The position numbers and the translations under genes are program-made. DNA of 64,000 nucleotides from Craterostigma plantagineum (taxonomy: Eukaryota > Streptophyta > Magnoliopsida > Lamiales > Linderniaceae), in the NCBI GenBank assembly GCA_027422505.1, contig JAPQWV010000645.1:186001-250000 (forward strand). Direction: 5' to 3'. Of the stretch, positions 23,641-34,779 are shown one piece after another. How positions within the stretch are numbered: position 1 is the stretch's first letter; each line of letters starts with the position of its first letter. The notes under the pieces were generated by a model. It made no database searches, had not been told where the DNA came from, and saw only the letters and a program-made list of their open reading frames with translations.

Positions 23641-24283
23641 TTGTCCGTACACCACTCGAAGGATCACCAATAATTTGAAGGAGCTCGAGTCCACTTTCAC
23701 TCATCAGGCAGAGCTGAAGTTGAGGCATCAGCCATTTGTGGGGCGAGATTTCCAATGATCTGAGACTGTTCAGCTGGTTGAGGTAATTCAATTGATATTT
23801 CCTCAATTTCCATATTTGGAGTAGCCATATGCTGTGGTGATTCTGAATCGAGTGAGGTGGGGACAGTCGAAGTACTTGGTATATCGGCGTCGTCTTGTGA
23901 AAGTTCCACCGTAGGAGTGGTAGTTTGGTTGTTAGGCCGATGAAGATGCTCGAAGAGTGAGTCCAAGTCTTCTAGAGCTAATTGTAAAGCTTCTTCTAAC
24001 ATTTAAGACTGAGTTGTTGCCATTCTCGGTTGGTCTTGTGCCAACACACCAGTGAGCACGGGTTCTGAACTGTCGTATTCAGAAGCCATCACGTTAATCA
24101 CGGGTCCTGAACTGAGGTGTGCCGGAGCCATCAGGTTGGGCACGTGTCCTGAACTGATGTGCCCAGAAGCCATCTATGCTACTTTATGAAAACTAATATT
24201 ATAGCTTTCCTTGATTGTACGGTTGGACTTGATGTATACTCGGTGCGCTTTAGAAGTTAATGAATACATGACGAATTTGGCTT
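23641..24283 (-). pseudogene. Copia copy B integrase-RT linker
   Basis: Hydrophilic Ser/Pro/Glu-rich linker (SLFEHLHRPNNQTTTPTVEL; TSLDSESPQHMATPNMEIEE) between integrase and RT, with remnants of the 14-residue repeats (MASGHISSGH-like units, about 24180-24050). It is broken by stops, including one at 24001. It has no known domain. Confidence 0.65.
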
Positions 24284-25482
24284 CTAATCCTTTAGGGTCA
24301 AACTTAGCACGTTGCTCTCTGTCGTTCGCCACAAAGCACTTGCGCCGAAGAGCTTGAAAAATGATATGTTGGGTACTCTTTTGTTATTGATCTCGTACGG
24401 AGTCTTGTCGAAGCGCTTGTGAACGACCGTCTTGTTTTGAGTGAAACAGGTGGTATTTACTGCTTCAACCCAAAGAAAGTATGGGAGGCTGGAATGAATG
24501 AGCATCATACGCGCGGCTTCGATAAAAGTTCGGTTCATTAGTTCTACGACCCCATTCTGTTGAGGAGTCTTGGCGGCTGAGAATTGCTGACTAATCCCAA
24601 GTTTTTGATAAAAATAACTGAGGTATTTGTTTTTGAACTTAATTCTGTTGTCCGTTCGGATGATTTGGAAAGTTTGCTGCAACAAATTTTGAGTAGAGTT
24701 ACGAAAGTTATGATCAAGTCCCCAGTCTCATCTTTAGTTTGGAGGAACTTCGTCCATGTGTAGCGAGAGAAATCATCTACAATGACCAGTACATACTTCC
24801 GTCCATTGATACTCTGCGTTTGCATTGGTCCACAAAGGCCCATGTCTAGTAGTTCCAGAGGACGTGAGGTAGAGGCAATTGGATTGACATGGTGAGAAGC
24901 TCGCTTCATTTTTCCAAGTTGACATGTCGAACATTTATGCTCTTTCTGAGGTGTGATAGTTGGCAGACCATGAACCAACTTCTTCATTGAGAGGTGTTGA
25001 AGATCTTTGATGTTGAGATGAGACATGCGCTGATGCCATAAGCTGTTCCTCTGAACCACTGCCTGAGATATGAGGCAAATAGCTGTCGACATCCACACGG
25101 ACGTTAGGTTGATCGTATAAAGATTGGATTTCCGAAGTCCTTGGAGGAGTTCTTTGTCCTGACTGTCCAATATTCTGCACCGGTCAGCATGGAAGACCAC
25201 CTGGAATCCTTTATCATAGAATTGGCCTATGCTGAACAAGTTATGGAGGAGGCCTTCAACGTAGGAGACATCTTTGATGGTCAGATTATTTAGAATGATG
25301 TCCCCAAGTCCTATAATCGAGGCTAAGTGGTAGTTCCCGAATCTGACTTTTCCATTTAGTCGGTCTTGATAGTTGCTCAGCAGTTCTTGATTTCGCATCA
25401 CGTGTTTGGAGCAACCAGAGTCGAGGTACCACACATGATGGATCTGCAAAAACAAATTTGAGAGCTTTTGGTACCCACTCAA
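24284..25482 (-). pseudogene. Copia copy B protease and integrase
   Basis: A long open frame (25482-24544) carries a protease-like motif YLDSGCSKHVMRN, LLHNLFSIGQFYDKGFQV, LWHQRMSHLN and CSTCQLGKMKRASHHV (zinc site intact: H, H, C, C), DMGLCGPM (first Asp region, altered) and VIVDDFSRYTW. The end is in other frames: RTDNRIKFKNKYLS (second Asp; the usual NGTEF is changed), NGVVELMNRTFIEAARMMLI (the catalytic Glu is still present), then NKTPYE-like and PNISFFKLFG segments. The integrase is inactive by frameshift and motif changes. Confidence 0.82.
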
Positions 25483-27546
25483 AAATGGGTCCTCTAAGAA
25501 TTGCAGATTTATGTTTAGGTTCAGATATGATTCCTAAATTATCACTAGAAGGAGCTTTAGCAACCCAAGTCATTTTTGAAGAAGTTGAGTTGGGTTTTGC
25601 CCGAGTAGGAGACTTGGCCTTGCAGGGAAGATTAATTTCACGCAGCAAATGCATGAGTAGGCTTGAGCGTGGAAAAGATCTTTTCATTGGATAGTCTCCT
25701 AAGGTGCTTGGGGGAGTGGTTTCTCATGGGGTACCTTAGGTGAGAACTTGAGTGAATTGCGCCATAAGCTTTCTTAATGGCTGAATCTTGTTTCCTACGG
25801 GCATCCTAGATGCATTTGACTTAGAATGAGTGTTTTTAGTAGAGCCTATTTCAGAGTTAGTGCTTATAAAAATGGTAGGTTTTTTTTTAATGAGCATGCA
25901 GAAGCAATAATTTGAAGAGAAGAAATAGCTCTTTTCTACGAATGTCTTTTCTTATTACAGAAGGAGGAGATAATTCGAAACGTTGACATCTAGAGACTCC
26001 TTCTTTATTCCTATACTACATACTCTTGCCTTCTACTCTAGCACTGGCACTACGCTGCCTGCAGAAGTAGGTGAAACATGGTTAGAGTTAGTATTTTTCA
26101 AAATATTATTTTTACGTTCTGATCTTTAGAATGCACTTTTTCTTTCGTCACGCTTTTTAGAATGATATTATCCTTTGAGGGAGATGCGTGAGAAATGGCT
26201 TGTGAGATGGAGGAAGCTTTGATATTTTCCATTTCTTTTAAGAATAGTTTTTTATTCAAAATTCTCTCGTTCTTTGTCTAATGGAACTCTTAACTCCTCT
26301 ATTTTCCTAATAATAGGGACTATGTAGAGAGAATTTTCAGAATGGTGAGTTTGTGCTTCCTCTGGTTTAGAACAATCTTCTGGAAGATAAATTGACTCAA
26401 TGTCACAACCCTTGGGAATTTCCCTAGTTTTGTAACTTTGATTCAATTCAGTATAGGAGAAGGGGATTTCAACTCGAGTCTTGGCTTTTCTCTTGGTTAT
26501 TTCCAGCGCATCTAGTTCTTCTGTGTTAGTAAAAACCATAAGAGCATATAGTCCTAGACTCATGTACTTAACATCATAAAGTTGCTTACAATCAACTTTC
26601 TTGAAGTGACGTGGATTCTCGAAACCTAAGTCAAACTTGCAGTTATAAAATCCTGTATCCTTAGGTTGTTTCAAGAACATAGTATGATCAGTTTGTCCCG
26701 TTTTTACAAGAAGATCTTCTAATTCTTTAATCTTAGTGTATAGCTTCTTTCGTTCGGCGTCTAAGGTAGCATAGTTGATTAGCGCGGTGCTCTTTTCGGC
26801 TTGACAAGTATCTAGACTCTTCCCTAATTCACTAATCTTAGAATTGGACTAATCGCTCTAGACTAGTGACCTTATCACTCACAACTTCTAGTCTAACCTT
26901 AAAATGACTTTTCTCAGCGAAGTTCCTAAGTAGACAGTTGTGGTTTTTGTCTAGCTTGTCTTCCAATTCTTTTACTACGGAACTATGCATTTCTAGTGAG
27001 ATTACTTAGTCTCATATGATTGGAGTCTCTTAGCTAGTTGTTCTATTTCAGTACTAAAGCTCCTAAGATTTTCTTCGAGACTAGCTATTGTTTCCTTAGA
27101 CCTAAGAAACATTTTCTCTACATTTATACTACGTTTCTGCTCAAGTACCATGTTAGCAAATCTCGAATTTAATTCAGCTAACAGGTCAGAATGGGTAGAG
27201 TCAGTTGTTACGACCTCCTGAGATGAGGTAGATGTATAGTTGTCGATCGTCTCCGCGGAAGTTCCACATTCCTTTTCATCCTCGAGGCACGCCATTAGAG
27301 CAAGATTTTCGGTGTCTGAATCAGAGGTGTCCTCTAGGCAATTGCCCTGTTCAGCCATCAGAGCTACTCCAGCTTCTTGGAGTAGTAGTTGGCATCCTTC
27401 TTCTTCGAAAGGGTGCACTCTCTGACGAAGTGACAAATTTTCCCACAATTGAAGCACTTCAGTGGGTCTGTAGAGGTGGTGGCTTCTGAGGACTTAGTTG
27501 GTTTCTCTCTGTTCTTCGAGCTTGTTTGTTGACCTTTTTGGTCCAT
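25483..27546 (-). pseudogene. Copia copy B gag (N-terminus missing)
   Basis: Reading leftward: SSKNREKPTKSS, an intact-looking zinc knuckle CFNCGKICHFVREC (C-x2-C-x4-H-x4-C, about 27460-27415), KKKDANYYSKKLE, an acidic region CLEDTSDSDTENLALMACLE, heptad-rich segments (LEENLRSFSTEIEQLAKRL), then NPRHFKKVDCKQLYDVKYMS, LDKERENFE and a lysine-rich tail. The zinc knuckle is better preserved than in A. The first part of gag is lost at 27547. Several frameshifts are present. Confidence 0.75.
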
Positions 27547-28714
27547 GAGCGTTAGAGAGTTTTGATGAACAATGTAATTGTAATGACGTTAGGTCTATAA
27601 ATTACACAATTCAATGATATGATGTCTAAGTATATGAGAATATTCGAACATGCATTGATTATGAGCTAAAAATTGGTTAAAGTGTTCAATATTTGATTCG
27701 CATGTGATTCTGTGATTATTCGGTGAAACTAGGTGATCACATGTTATAGAAAGCCTATGAGATACGATATATCGTTTTGTGCTATATATGGAACTAATAC
27801 ATGAGATATCTTACTGAGTTATAAAAGGAAATTATGTTGTTTATATATGGAAAGTGATATATCCGATTGGTACTAGTTTATTCCTGAACGAAAATTACAT
27901 AGACAATTCTTTGCATGCTTTCCACTGAATTTAATGTGAAATATTGAATTAATATCTTTCCTTATGCTGATTGGAGTATTATATTTAGGAAAGATTTGAT
28001 TTGATTGACTTTGTGGATAAGATGCTATGTGCTTAAAACGAATGTGATCTCTGAAATATGGAAAGTTGTGTCATGACAGTTTTAATAGTGATAAGTGTGA
28101 TTGGATCTGATTTATGAGCTAAACATGGTAAATATATTGATCTAATGCTATGAGCTGTATATGGAAAACGTGCTGATACAATGCTATCTCGTGAGTTGTA
28201 CTTGGAAAGTAAATGTGGATTGATTTATTCTATCACTGATAGCAGGGAATCACATATGGAAAGTTCTGATATGATAAATATATGCGAAATGATTGATTAT
28301 GCTTGAAAACGAATCTGAATCTTTGTATGGATTATATTCATGCTTAAATGAGCTTTATATGGAATAAAATTGTGCTTTAATGTGCTTATGACCGTTTTTT
28401 AAAAGCAGGACTTATATGGCATGATTAACTCTCGAAATATGCATGAAAATTGTGCTTGATTTGATGATTATTATACGATATGATTTTCCATGTGAAGTGT
28501 TGATTGAAAAAGGTTTATACAGAAGCTACACTTCATAATTTTGAGACACCAAGAATTTGCGAACATAAGCCTACGAGAGATTTTTGAGCAGAAACGTTAC
28601 TGAGAGATTCCTGAGCTTTCATTTGCGATAGCTTTCTGCCTACCTGAGCTTTAACTTGCGATTCCATCACTGAACGAGTGATTCATCTCGATATTCCTAC
28701 ATCCCAGCATATAT
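27547..28714. other. Unassigned AT-rich stretch with repeated TATGGAAA phrases
   Basis: No gene is recognised. The phrase (TA)TATGGAAA or close variants recurs at about 27848, 28056, 28160, 28209 (TTGGAAAG), 28256 and 28360, and GATATGATT/TGATATGAT phrases are also frequent. It lies between the truncated gag of B and the end of D's LTR and does not match the E leader. It may be a damaged LTR or leader of another element; this is not established. Confidence 0.4.
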
Positions 28715-29064
28715 TGTTAGGTCCTCAGATTAACAACTCTAAGATCCTAGGCTAGAATTCATAGCAATTCAATCGTTTTGATGATCAACTGAATTCGATC
28801 AAAAAACTCAATTTAAGAACGAGAGAGAGAATTCAGTTAGAGTGAGAAAGTTACTGTTGTTTCTCTCTCTAGAAATCGAATTGCAAGCCCTTCGGATTAA
28901 TTCTCTAAACTTTCTCTATTCAGCTCAATTCATTTACAAGTATTTATACCAAACAAGCTTGGTATAAATATCTAGCTAGTCCTTCATCTAAAGATTAATA
29001 AAAATAAAGCCCCTAATACAAGGACAACTAATGAAATCAAGCAAATTACAAATGGTATTCTACA
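28715..29064 (-). mobile_element. 3' LTR of copia copy D with PPT
   Basis: 350 bp. On the minus strand it runs from TGTAGAATACC (29064) to GGACCTAACA (28715). A PPT of AAAGGGGGAGAA lies immediately upstream (29065-29077). The TATACCAA/TTGGTATA inverted repeat and TATA box are at 28941-28966. It aligns throughout with the A and E LTRs. Confidence 0.88.
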
Positions 29065-32000
29065 TTCTCCCCCTTTGTGCTTGATTGCTTCTCCGCGCTG
29101 TTCGTCCTCGTCGGGCATAGTACGATCTGCGCAAGTCCAGAGCATGCTCGTAGTCCCTATCGGTCTCCCTGAGCTTCAGGCGCTCCTCGATGTCATCCAA
29201 CAATTCCATCAGGAGCGGCTGTTCTCTCACAAACCGGTGGATCCTCAGCATCGTGTCTCTATTGATCTCTTCCAACCTCTGTTCGATATTTCTCTTGATG
29301 ATCTTGAGCGTTCCATCGCAAAACTTGTGAATTTCTGTCTTCAGCATCAACCTATTCTTCTTGGCTATTGGATTGTTGTAGGTGATGCCGGTGACAGAGC
29401 TGATATACACGTGATTGCTTGGAAGCCTTTCATCTCAGGTCCTTTGAAGAGTGGTTCGGCCATGTTGACCTTCTTCATATTGCTCTGAAGAGCCATCTGA
29501 AGGTCGTGAGCGGCGAAGTACTTGACTTGTCGCATCATGAACCGGTAGAGCCCTTCGAGGCCTTCTTTCTTGATGAAGCCCTGAGGACCTTTGTACTTCT
29601 CTACGTACAACTAGAGGTTGTATACCTCGTCGACAGGGAGGTACGATAGGTCGCTCTCGCTTAGTTCCTCTCGGGTTCTGTCCACTCGCTCGATAGCATA
29701 TGTTGGGGTTGGAAGTCCTTAGCACAGTAGACGCTGAGAAGATGGCAAATTAGGGAGAGACTCTTATAATGGCTCTTGACTTGTCTTTTAGTCATCCCCA
29801 GCCTTACATCCGGTCCTAGTTGGGTCAGCATCCACAGATAAGTCATTCTCTTCTGCTGATCCCAGTGAGAGATCCCTCTCAGCTCAAACTCATCCGGTTC
29901 TTGATCCGATCCGGTGACCTCCAAATGTTTTTCCTGACTTCTTCAAGGAAAGGTATCTCTATGTGGATGTTTTCCCACGGTGTGTCGATCCGAACGGTCC
30001 CTGGCATCTGTCTTGTAGGGGAGGCCGCTCGTTGCGATCAACTCCGGTAGCCTTGGGATTTCACTTTGGTGGTCTATACCTTCTTGAAGTTCGTCGTCTT
30101 CTATGATCACGAGGTCCACGGATGATTGTTGTAAGAAGTGGCGTACGTCCTGAAGCCGTTGTCTCTGATGCTCCTCGGGCATGGAATGGGTCATCCACTG
30201 TCCTTCGAAAATGTACTTGTCTAGGACCTCATGTGGATTGACGCCATGTCCAGAGGGTCCCGGTTGGTATGGAGCAACGGAGGGAGTAGCTTGGGTAGCT
30301 GCCAGTGCTACAAGCATCGCAGCACTTGCTTCTTCTTCCGGAAGCAAGGGGCTTGAGTAGATCGATGGCGTGTGCGGAGGCGTCCTGAGGTGAAAGGTTG
30401 GTGGGTCGATGTGGGCGGTGCGGTGCGTGGTGTGGGTTTGGGTGGTTTGTGTTCGGGTTTCACCAGCTCCAGCGCTTGTCTGCGTAGCGCCCGAGCCTTG
30501 TCCTTGGCCAGATGTAGAAGTCCTCGGCCTCTTCTCCCCCTCATGAGGGTCCTGATCGTCAGGATCGTCATGTCTGCGCCGTGAGCGGGAGCTTTGGCCT
30601 CGGCAGGTGTTAGTCGGTGGCTCAGGATGATCCACCAATCGCCTATAGAGGAATTCTTCTTGCGGCGATCGGATGGGAAGGCCTATCAAACGGGCGAGGA
30701 GTATGTCGGGGAGCTCGGTGATGGGGATTGTGTATGGGTTGATGAGGATGGAGGAAGTTGCTAGAGGGTCGGTGGGTGTGGGTTGTGGAGGTATGGGGTT
30801 GGTTTGTGACGAAGGCCCTTCTGAGCAGGTGCTTTCCCGGTATCTCGTCGGGATGTCTCGATGGCTTGTAACACTCTCTCTGTGATCTTGTCTTCCATTG
30901 ACTGTACAGCGGTAGAGAGAGCGGCCTGGAACTGGTCGTTCGTCGCAAAGGGTGCGGACGCCTCCGTAGATGGACCAGGACGACTGATGTCGCCTGTTAT
31001 CAACCCTAGAGTAGACACCGACTCTTCAGGTTGGCTCACAGTCACTTGAGGTTGTGACAGTATGATACTTCCACCCAATCCTCGAGTCGAATCCAGAGGA
31101 TTCGTCTCTATGGGCGTTATGGCAGGCTCGGGTTGCGCCTGCGAACCAGACACTACAGGAGTTGGTTGCGGCTCAAGATGGAGTGATGAAGTGCCAGCAA
31201 CACTTGTCGTTGTGGTCAGCGTAGTATCTGGTGTGGTGGTGACGATTGGGAAGAGCGACTCCAACTAAATGCTGAGTCGTCTAGGAGTCCTCCTGATCAA
31301 ACTAATTTCCTCGTCAGACTCTGTGTCAGATGGGGTGGCGGTGTGAGGAGTAAGGTCTCGATCGATGTTCTCCAATGTCTGATCCGTCACCAGTGGAAGA
31401 GAAGTTTGCCCCTTTTCCGTTTCGGGCAATGCTTCTTGTTGAAGAACCTCCTCAAAAGTTTCTTCGAGCACGCCAACATGTATGGGCACTTCCACTTGGT
31501 ACTCATGTGCAGGAGCCTCGAGCGCCATCTCGGTAGCCACGACGTCGATTAGAGTATCTTCTACGTCGGGCATTGGCTCTTTGATCAAGGGAGACTCCCG
31601 TTGGAGCTCCTGAGCGACGACATCAATCATCACGTCGTCAGGGCTTGGTTGGTGTTCTGGTTGGGGAGGGCTCATATGGTGATCTGCCGGGGTCCCTCTG
31701 ATCATTTCTTCCGTTAGGTTGTGTTCCCGGCAGAATCTCTGATACTCAGCTCCCGCAGGGTCGGCGAGCCTGAGTAGGTTGAGTGGAATTGGCATCGACG
31801 GTTGGTCCAGGTCCGTGAGCCGTGGATTGTGAAAGATCTTAAGCCTTGGCGGCTGATAGTTTCCACCAGGAGGCAGTTGGGGAATGTTCTCGGTGTGTAA
31901 CTCCATGAACTCCCTGATGATCACGTTGAACCATCGAGCATAGGGCACGTTTTTTGATCTTCGATTCTCCTTCAGCCAAATCTGTTCAGCTAGATCATTC

Positions 32001-32565
32001 CAGATCAGATGCGCGAAGTCGTAGTTTCTGGCGAAGGCGAGACCGTGAAAGATCCGCAGTATATTGCCGTTGCCCTTGTCGAATCCAGCGTGTTTGGGTG
32101 ATAAACATGTTCACTATCCCGAACAATGTCTTCCAGGGGTGAGGGATACCGCTGCTCTGGACCTGAGCTAACTTTGTGAGTTGCGGTTGATATCCCATGT
32201 TCATGAAGTCTTGGACCATTTCTGCGTCCGACGGGAGCGGGTCGTAGTTGTCTCTGTGTGGCAAGTCCAGTATCATCCTGAACTGGCTCTTGCTCATATG
32301 GATGTGCCGCGTCCCGATTCTCGTAATGAAGGAGAATTATTCGTTCGCTACTGCTCCTTGTATGCATCCCCAAAACTGCTGGAGATAGACCATCAGCACT
32401 GAGGCGGTTACCGTCAGCGCGTGCCAGATAGGTGGCCTCTGAGGATGGATACTAGATCTCGTGCGGACACCGAAATGTGCTCAAATCGAGCTGAAAGTTC
32501 GTATCATGAACCTTCATGTACAGATTGTGATCATATATATGATTGTATCTTGGGTAGTGATCCAT
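29060..32565 (-). pseudogene. Copia third ORF, copy D
   Basis: ATG at 32565 directly follows CTTATTTTTCAG. About 1,168 codons to TAG 29062-29060, which lies inside the LTR start. Order as in copy A: YNHIYDHNLYMKVHDTNFQL, ALTVTASVLMVYLQQFWG, a MSKSQFRMILDLPHRDNYD block, PYARWFNVIIREFMEL, an acidic middle with DVVAQELQRE and DVVATEMALE repeats, RRTPRRLSI, a helical QDxFQAALSTAVQSMEDKI, an R/D-rich stretch, LPEEEASAAMLVALAATQA, HQRQRLQDVRHFLQQSSVDL, LRGISHWDQQKRMTYLWML, YVEKYKGPQG, and a helical end (LMLKTEIHKFCDGTLKIIKR) closing with QRGRM. Stops and frameshifts occur near 32410, 32340, 31995, 31265, 30700, 29930, 29660 and 29400. No membrane span or catalytic motif is recognised, and its role is unknown. 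Confidence 0.77.
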
Positions 32566-32580
32566 CTGAAAAATAAGATA
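32566..32580 (-). promoter_or_regulatory. Splice-acceptor-like tract before the third ORF (copy D)
   Basis: The minus strand reads ATATCTTATTTTTCAG and then ATG at 32565. It is equivalent to the tract in copy A near 16600-16612. It could be used to make a spliced RNA for the third ORF; the donor is unknown. Confidence 0.5.
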
Positions 32581-33632
32581 TATAAAAGTTTATTAGGTCA
32601 ATTTTATTTTCAGTCGAAATATGAATTAATTTCATCAAACTATAGTAATATTGCAAGTAATAGCATGTTCGATGAATTTTGAATTGAAATCGTATCAAAT
32701 GCATAGTGTAAGTTCAATTTGAAAAAACGTAATGGCATGAATGTAATTTCGAATGAAATGTATATCGTGTGAAAAATAGTTCGAAATTTCGCTAAGTGTT
32801 TAAACACAAAGTAAGTCACTGTTCATGCCGAGAAATTTTCCGATCGGTAAAATTGAATTGCAATTTGATTTCCTATACATTGATTTCAATTGAAAGAATT
32901 CCGTCTAATTTGGCGATCGAAGAATTTTATCCGCTATAGTTAGCTACAGTGTCTAATTTCTAAGTGTTGAAGTTGAAAGCGAGACTGTAGTCGATCAATT
33001 TTACGATCGAGAAAAATTCCGAGTAAATTTACGATCGAGATAGTATTTCTCAGGTAAATTTACTATCGTAAAATTTTCTTCGATTGAATAAAATTCTCGA
33101 TTTGAAAAATTGTCGAGCGGTTGATAGTTTTCGATCCTAAGTAAAATTTTCGCTGCTGTAATTATTTATCGAGAAATTGGTCAACGACGAAACTAAGTCA
33201 ATCGTCAAGAAATTTTTTTCGATCAATTTAATCTAAGCGGCGAATTTTACGATCGAAAAATTTAAGCATTGAAAAATTTTTCGCTACTAAATTTTTGCGG
33301 TCGAAATAAGATGAAATCGAAATTTTAATTTTGCGATGGTAAGTTTAACGCTCGATATGAATTTGCATCTAGATTATCTATTCAGTGCATAAGATTTTCG
33401 CCCGCAGAAAATTATAATTGGATTTTTCGATGGTAAGTTCAGCGGTTAAAATCTTTTATCGTGATGACTAAATCAAAATTTTGCGATCGAAAACTAAATC
33501 GACACAAATAGTAACTCAATTGAATTGGAATTCAATTAAGATCATCACAACACGAAAGTTGCGATCGACAAAGTTCTTCGACAGCTTCAAACTTCAAAAC
33601 CCAGTTTCATCTAAACTCATTTTAACATCACA
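32581..33632 (-). repeat. TCGATCG-rich non-coding region of copia copy D (part 1)
   Basis: No gene. It is rich in GATCGA/CGATCG phrases within AAATTT-type surroundings, matching the region 14820-16300 of copy A in reverse. It continues after the Mutator-like element at 34780-35380, where the same phrases (TTTTTCGATCGCAAATTATCG) recur. Confidence 0.75.
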
Positions 33633-33738
33633 GATGCAGATTGGGCGATTGACATTTTGGTCCCTAATGTTTAACCCGTGGGCGTCCGTGGTCCCTGATG
33701 TTCCCGAGTTACATTTTTAGTCCCTGATGTTACAATTT

Positions 33739-33848
33739 TTACTCTCTTTCAGTACCTCCGTTAAGTTGAGCGTTAGTTTTAACCAAAAGAACACGTGTCA
33801 TTTTTTTATTCGTCATAAAACTTAGACCAAAAAAATTAAAATGACGAC

Positions 33849-33890
<42 letters not shown>

Positions 33891-34462
33891 CGAGGTCGGC
33901 TGCGACCTCAGATCTGGCGGGCGACTTCAGATCTGGCGTCGCCACTCTGCCCACCGCGAAATGGACCACGGGGTCGTACGGCGCTTGGATCTTCTTCGCG
34001 AAGGAAGTCGCCGGAGAAAGTTGAGCGCCAGCCAGCGAAGGAAACCTATCTCTAAACAGAGGATGCCTCATGTAATAAAGCAGAGAAGCCATAGCCACCA
34101 CCTTCCTCGGCACCAAAAACAACACCACCTCCCCGGAAAAGCACAAGCCAATAACAATCCCCCTCGCCTGCGGGTCCCACCACGTCAGCAGCGCCTTGAG
34201 CCTCTCTATCATCGACGCCATGTCGCCCAGCAGCGCCTGAAATCGAGCAACACCCTCAGCCTATCGTACCTAACCCTAACGGCCTCGATGATGTTGCCGG
34301 TCCCAGCTCGCCTTTGGTCCTAATCACAGCGGATCCTTCCCTGATTCTCCTCAGCGCATCGCCCAGATTCCGACACCCCCAAACGAACGAAACCCTAAAA
34401 TTGTGCTTGTTGATGTGGTCGTCGTCGGCGAGGGTCACGAGATGTTTGGGTTTGATCGGCAT
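33739..34462 (-). pseudogene. Chimeric captured fragments: PDX1 (pyridoxal phosphate synthase) and MCTP C-terminus
   Basis: Minus strand. 34440-34279 encodes [35 protein letters not shown] and VIRTKGELG, then in the next frame [10 protein letters not shown], clearly the catalytic-domain region of PDX1 (vitamin B6 synthesis). At about 34278 it changes to VRYDRLR and then MIERLKALLTWWDPQARG, LVPRKVVAMA and YYMRHPLFRDRFPS (34221-34036), typical of the C-terminal membrane region of MCTP proteins (multiple C2 and transmembrane region). It then returns to PDX1: SFAKKIQAPYDPVVHFAVG-RVATP (34005-33934). A 160-codon frame (34221-33739) spans the MCTP/PDX1 junction and includes an (RE)n run from the CT repeat. 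Family matches are from memory. Expression is unknown. Confidence 0.8.
33851..33888 (+). repeat. (CT)n microsatellite
   Basis: About 38 bp of perfect CT repeats inside the Pack-MULE. On the minus strand it encodes the Arg-Glu run of the chimeric open frame. Confidence 0.95.
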
Positions 34463-34779
34463 CCGATGGCGACGGATTCCAGTTTGCGGCGTGCGACTGC
34501 TGGGAGGTGTGAGGCCGGAACCCTAAAATTTGTGCTTTTCTTAAATTTTTGTTTTTTTTTGGAAATTTAATTTTATATACTTTATAAATTTGAGGTGCAA
34601 TGTAAGCATGACACAGTGTTTTTTCTGTTAAAACTACCGTTCTAACTTAACGGAGGTACTGAAAGCGAGTAAAAATTGTAACATCAGGGACCGAAAATGT
34701 AACTCGGGAACATTGGGAACCACGGACGCCCACGGGTTAAACATTAGGGACCAAAAATGTCAATCGCCCGATGCAGATT

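Larger units (their letters stand above)
20552..27546 (-). mobile_element. Sirevirus-like copia, copy B (truncated at both ends)
   Basis: The minus strand reads, from right to left, gag (from 27546), protease, integrase, RT, RNase H (ending 22179) and post-pol non-coding DNA to 20552. There it stops exactly at the right end of A's LTR, so A probably inserted into B or a rearrangement joined them. The PPT modules, third ORF and LTRs are missing. The gag is more diverged from D than A's gag is, suggesting a different subfamily. All frames are broken. Confidence 0.82.
33643..34769. mobile_element. Pack-MULE: Mutator-like element carrying host gene fragments
   Basis: 1,127 bp with terminal inverted repeats of about 140 bp (33643-33784 and 34628-34769). 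Both ends begin GGGCGATTGACATTTT and include GTTTAACCCGTGGGCGTCCG and TCAGTACCTCCGTTAAG. It is flanked by a perfect 10-bp duplication GATGCAGATT (33633-33642 and 34770-34779). Long TIRs starting GGG and a 9-10 bp duplication fit Mutator-like elements. There is no transposase inside. The GC-rich interior contains pieces of two plant genes. A (CT)n tract lies at 33851-33888. The TIRs differ at only a few positions by eye, so the insertion is not ancient. It lies in the non-coding part of copia D. Confidence 0.9.

Noticed and set aside
29060..32565. Third ORF as a retroviral envelope gene
   Set aside because: Position fits env, but no signal peptide, cleavage site or transmembrane helix can be seen.
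33841..34323. 160-codon frame on the + strand starting with a Ser-Leu run
   Set aside because: It is antisense to the PDX1/MCTP fragments, and its start is only the CT repeat.
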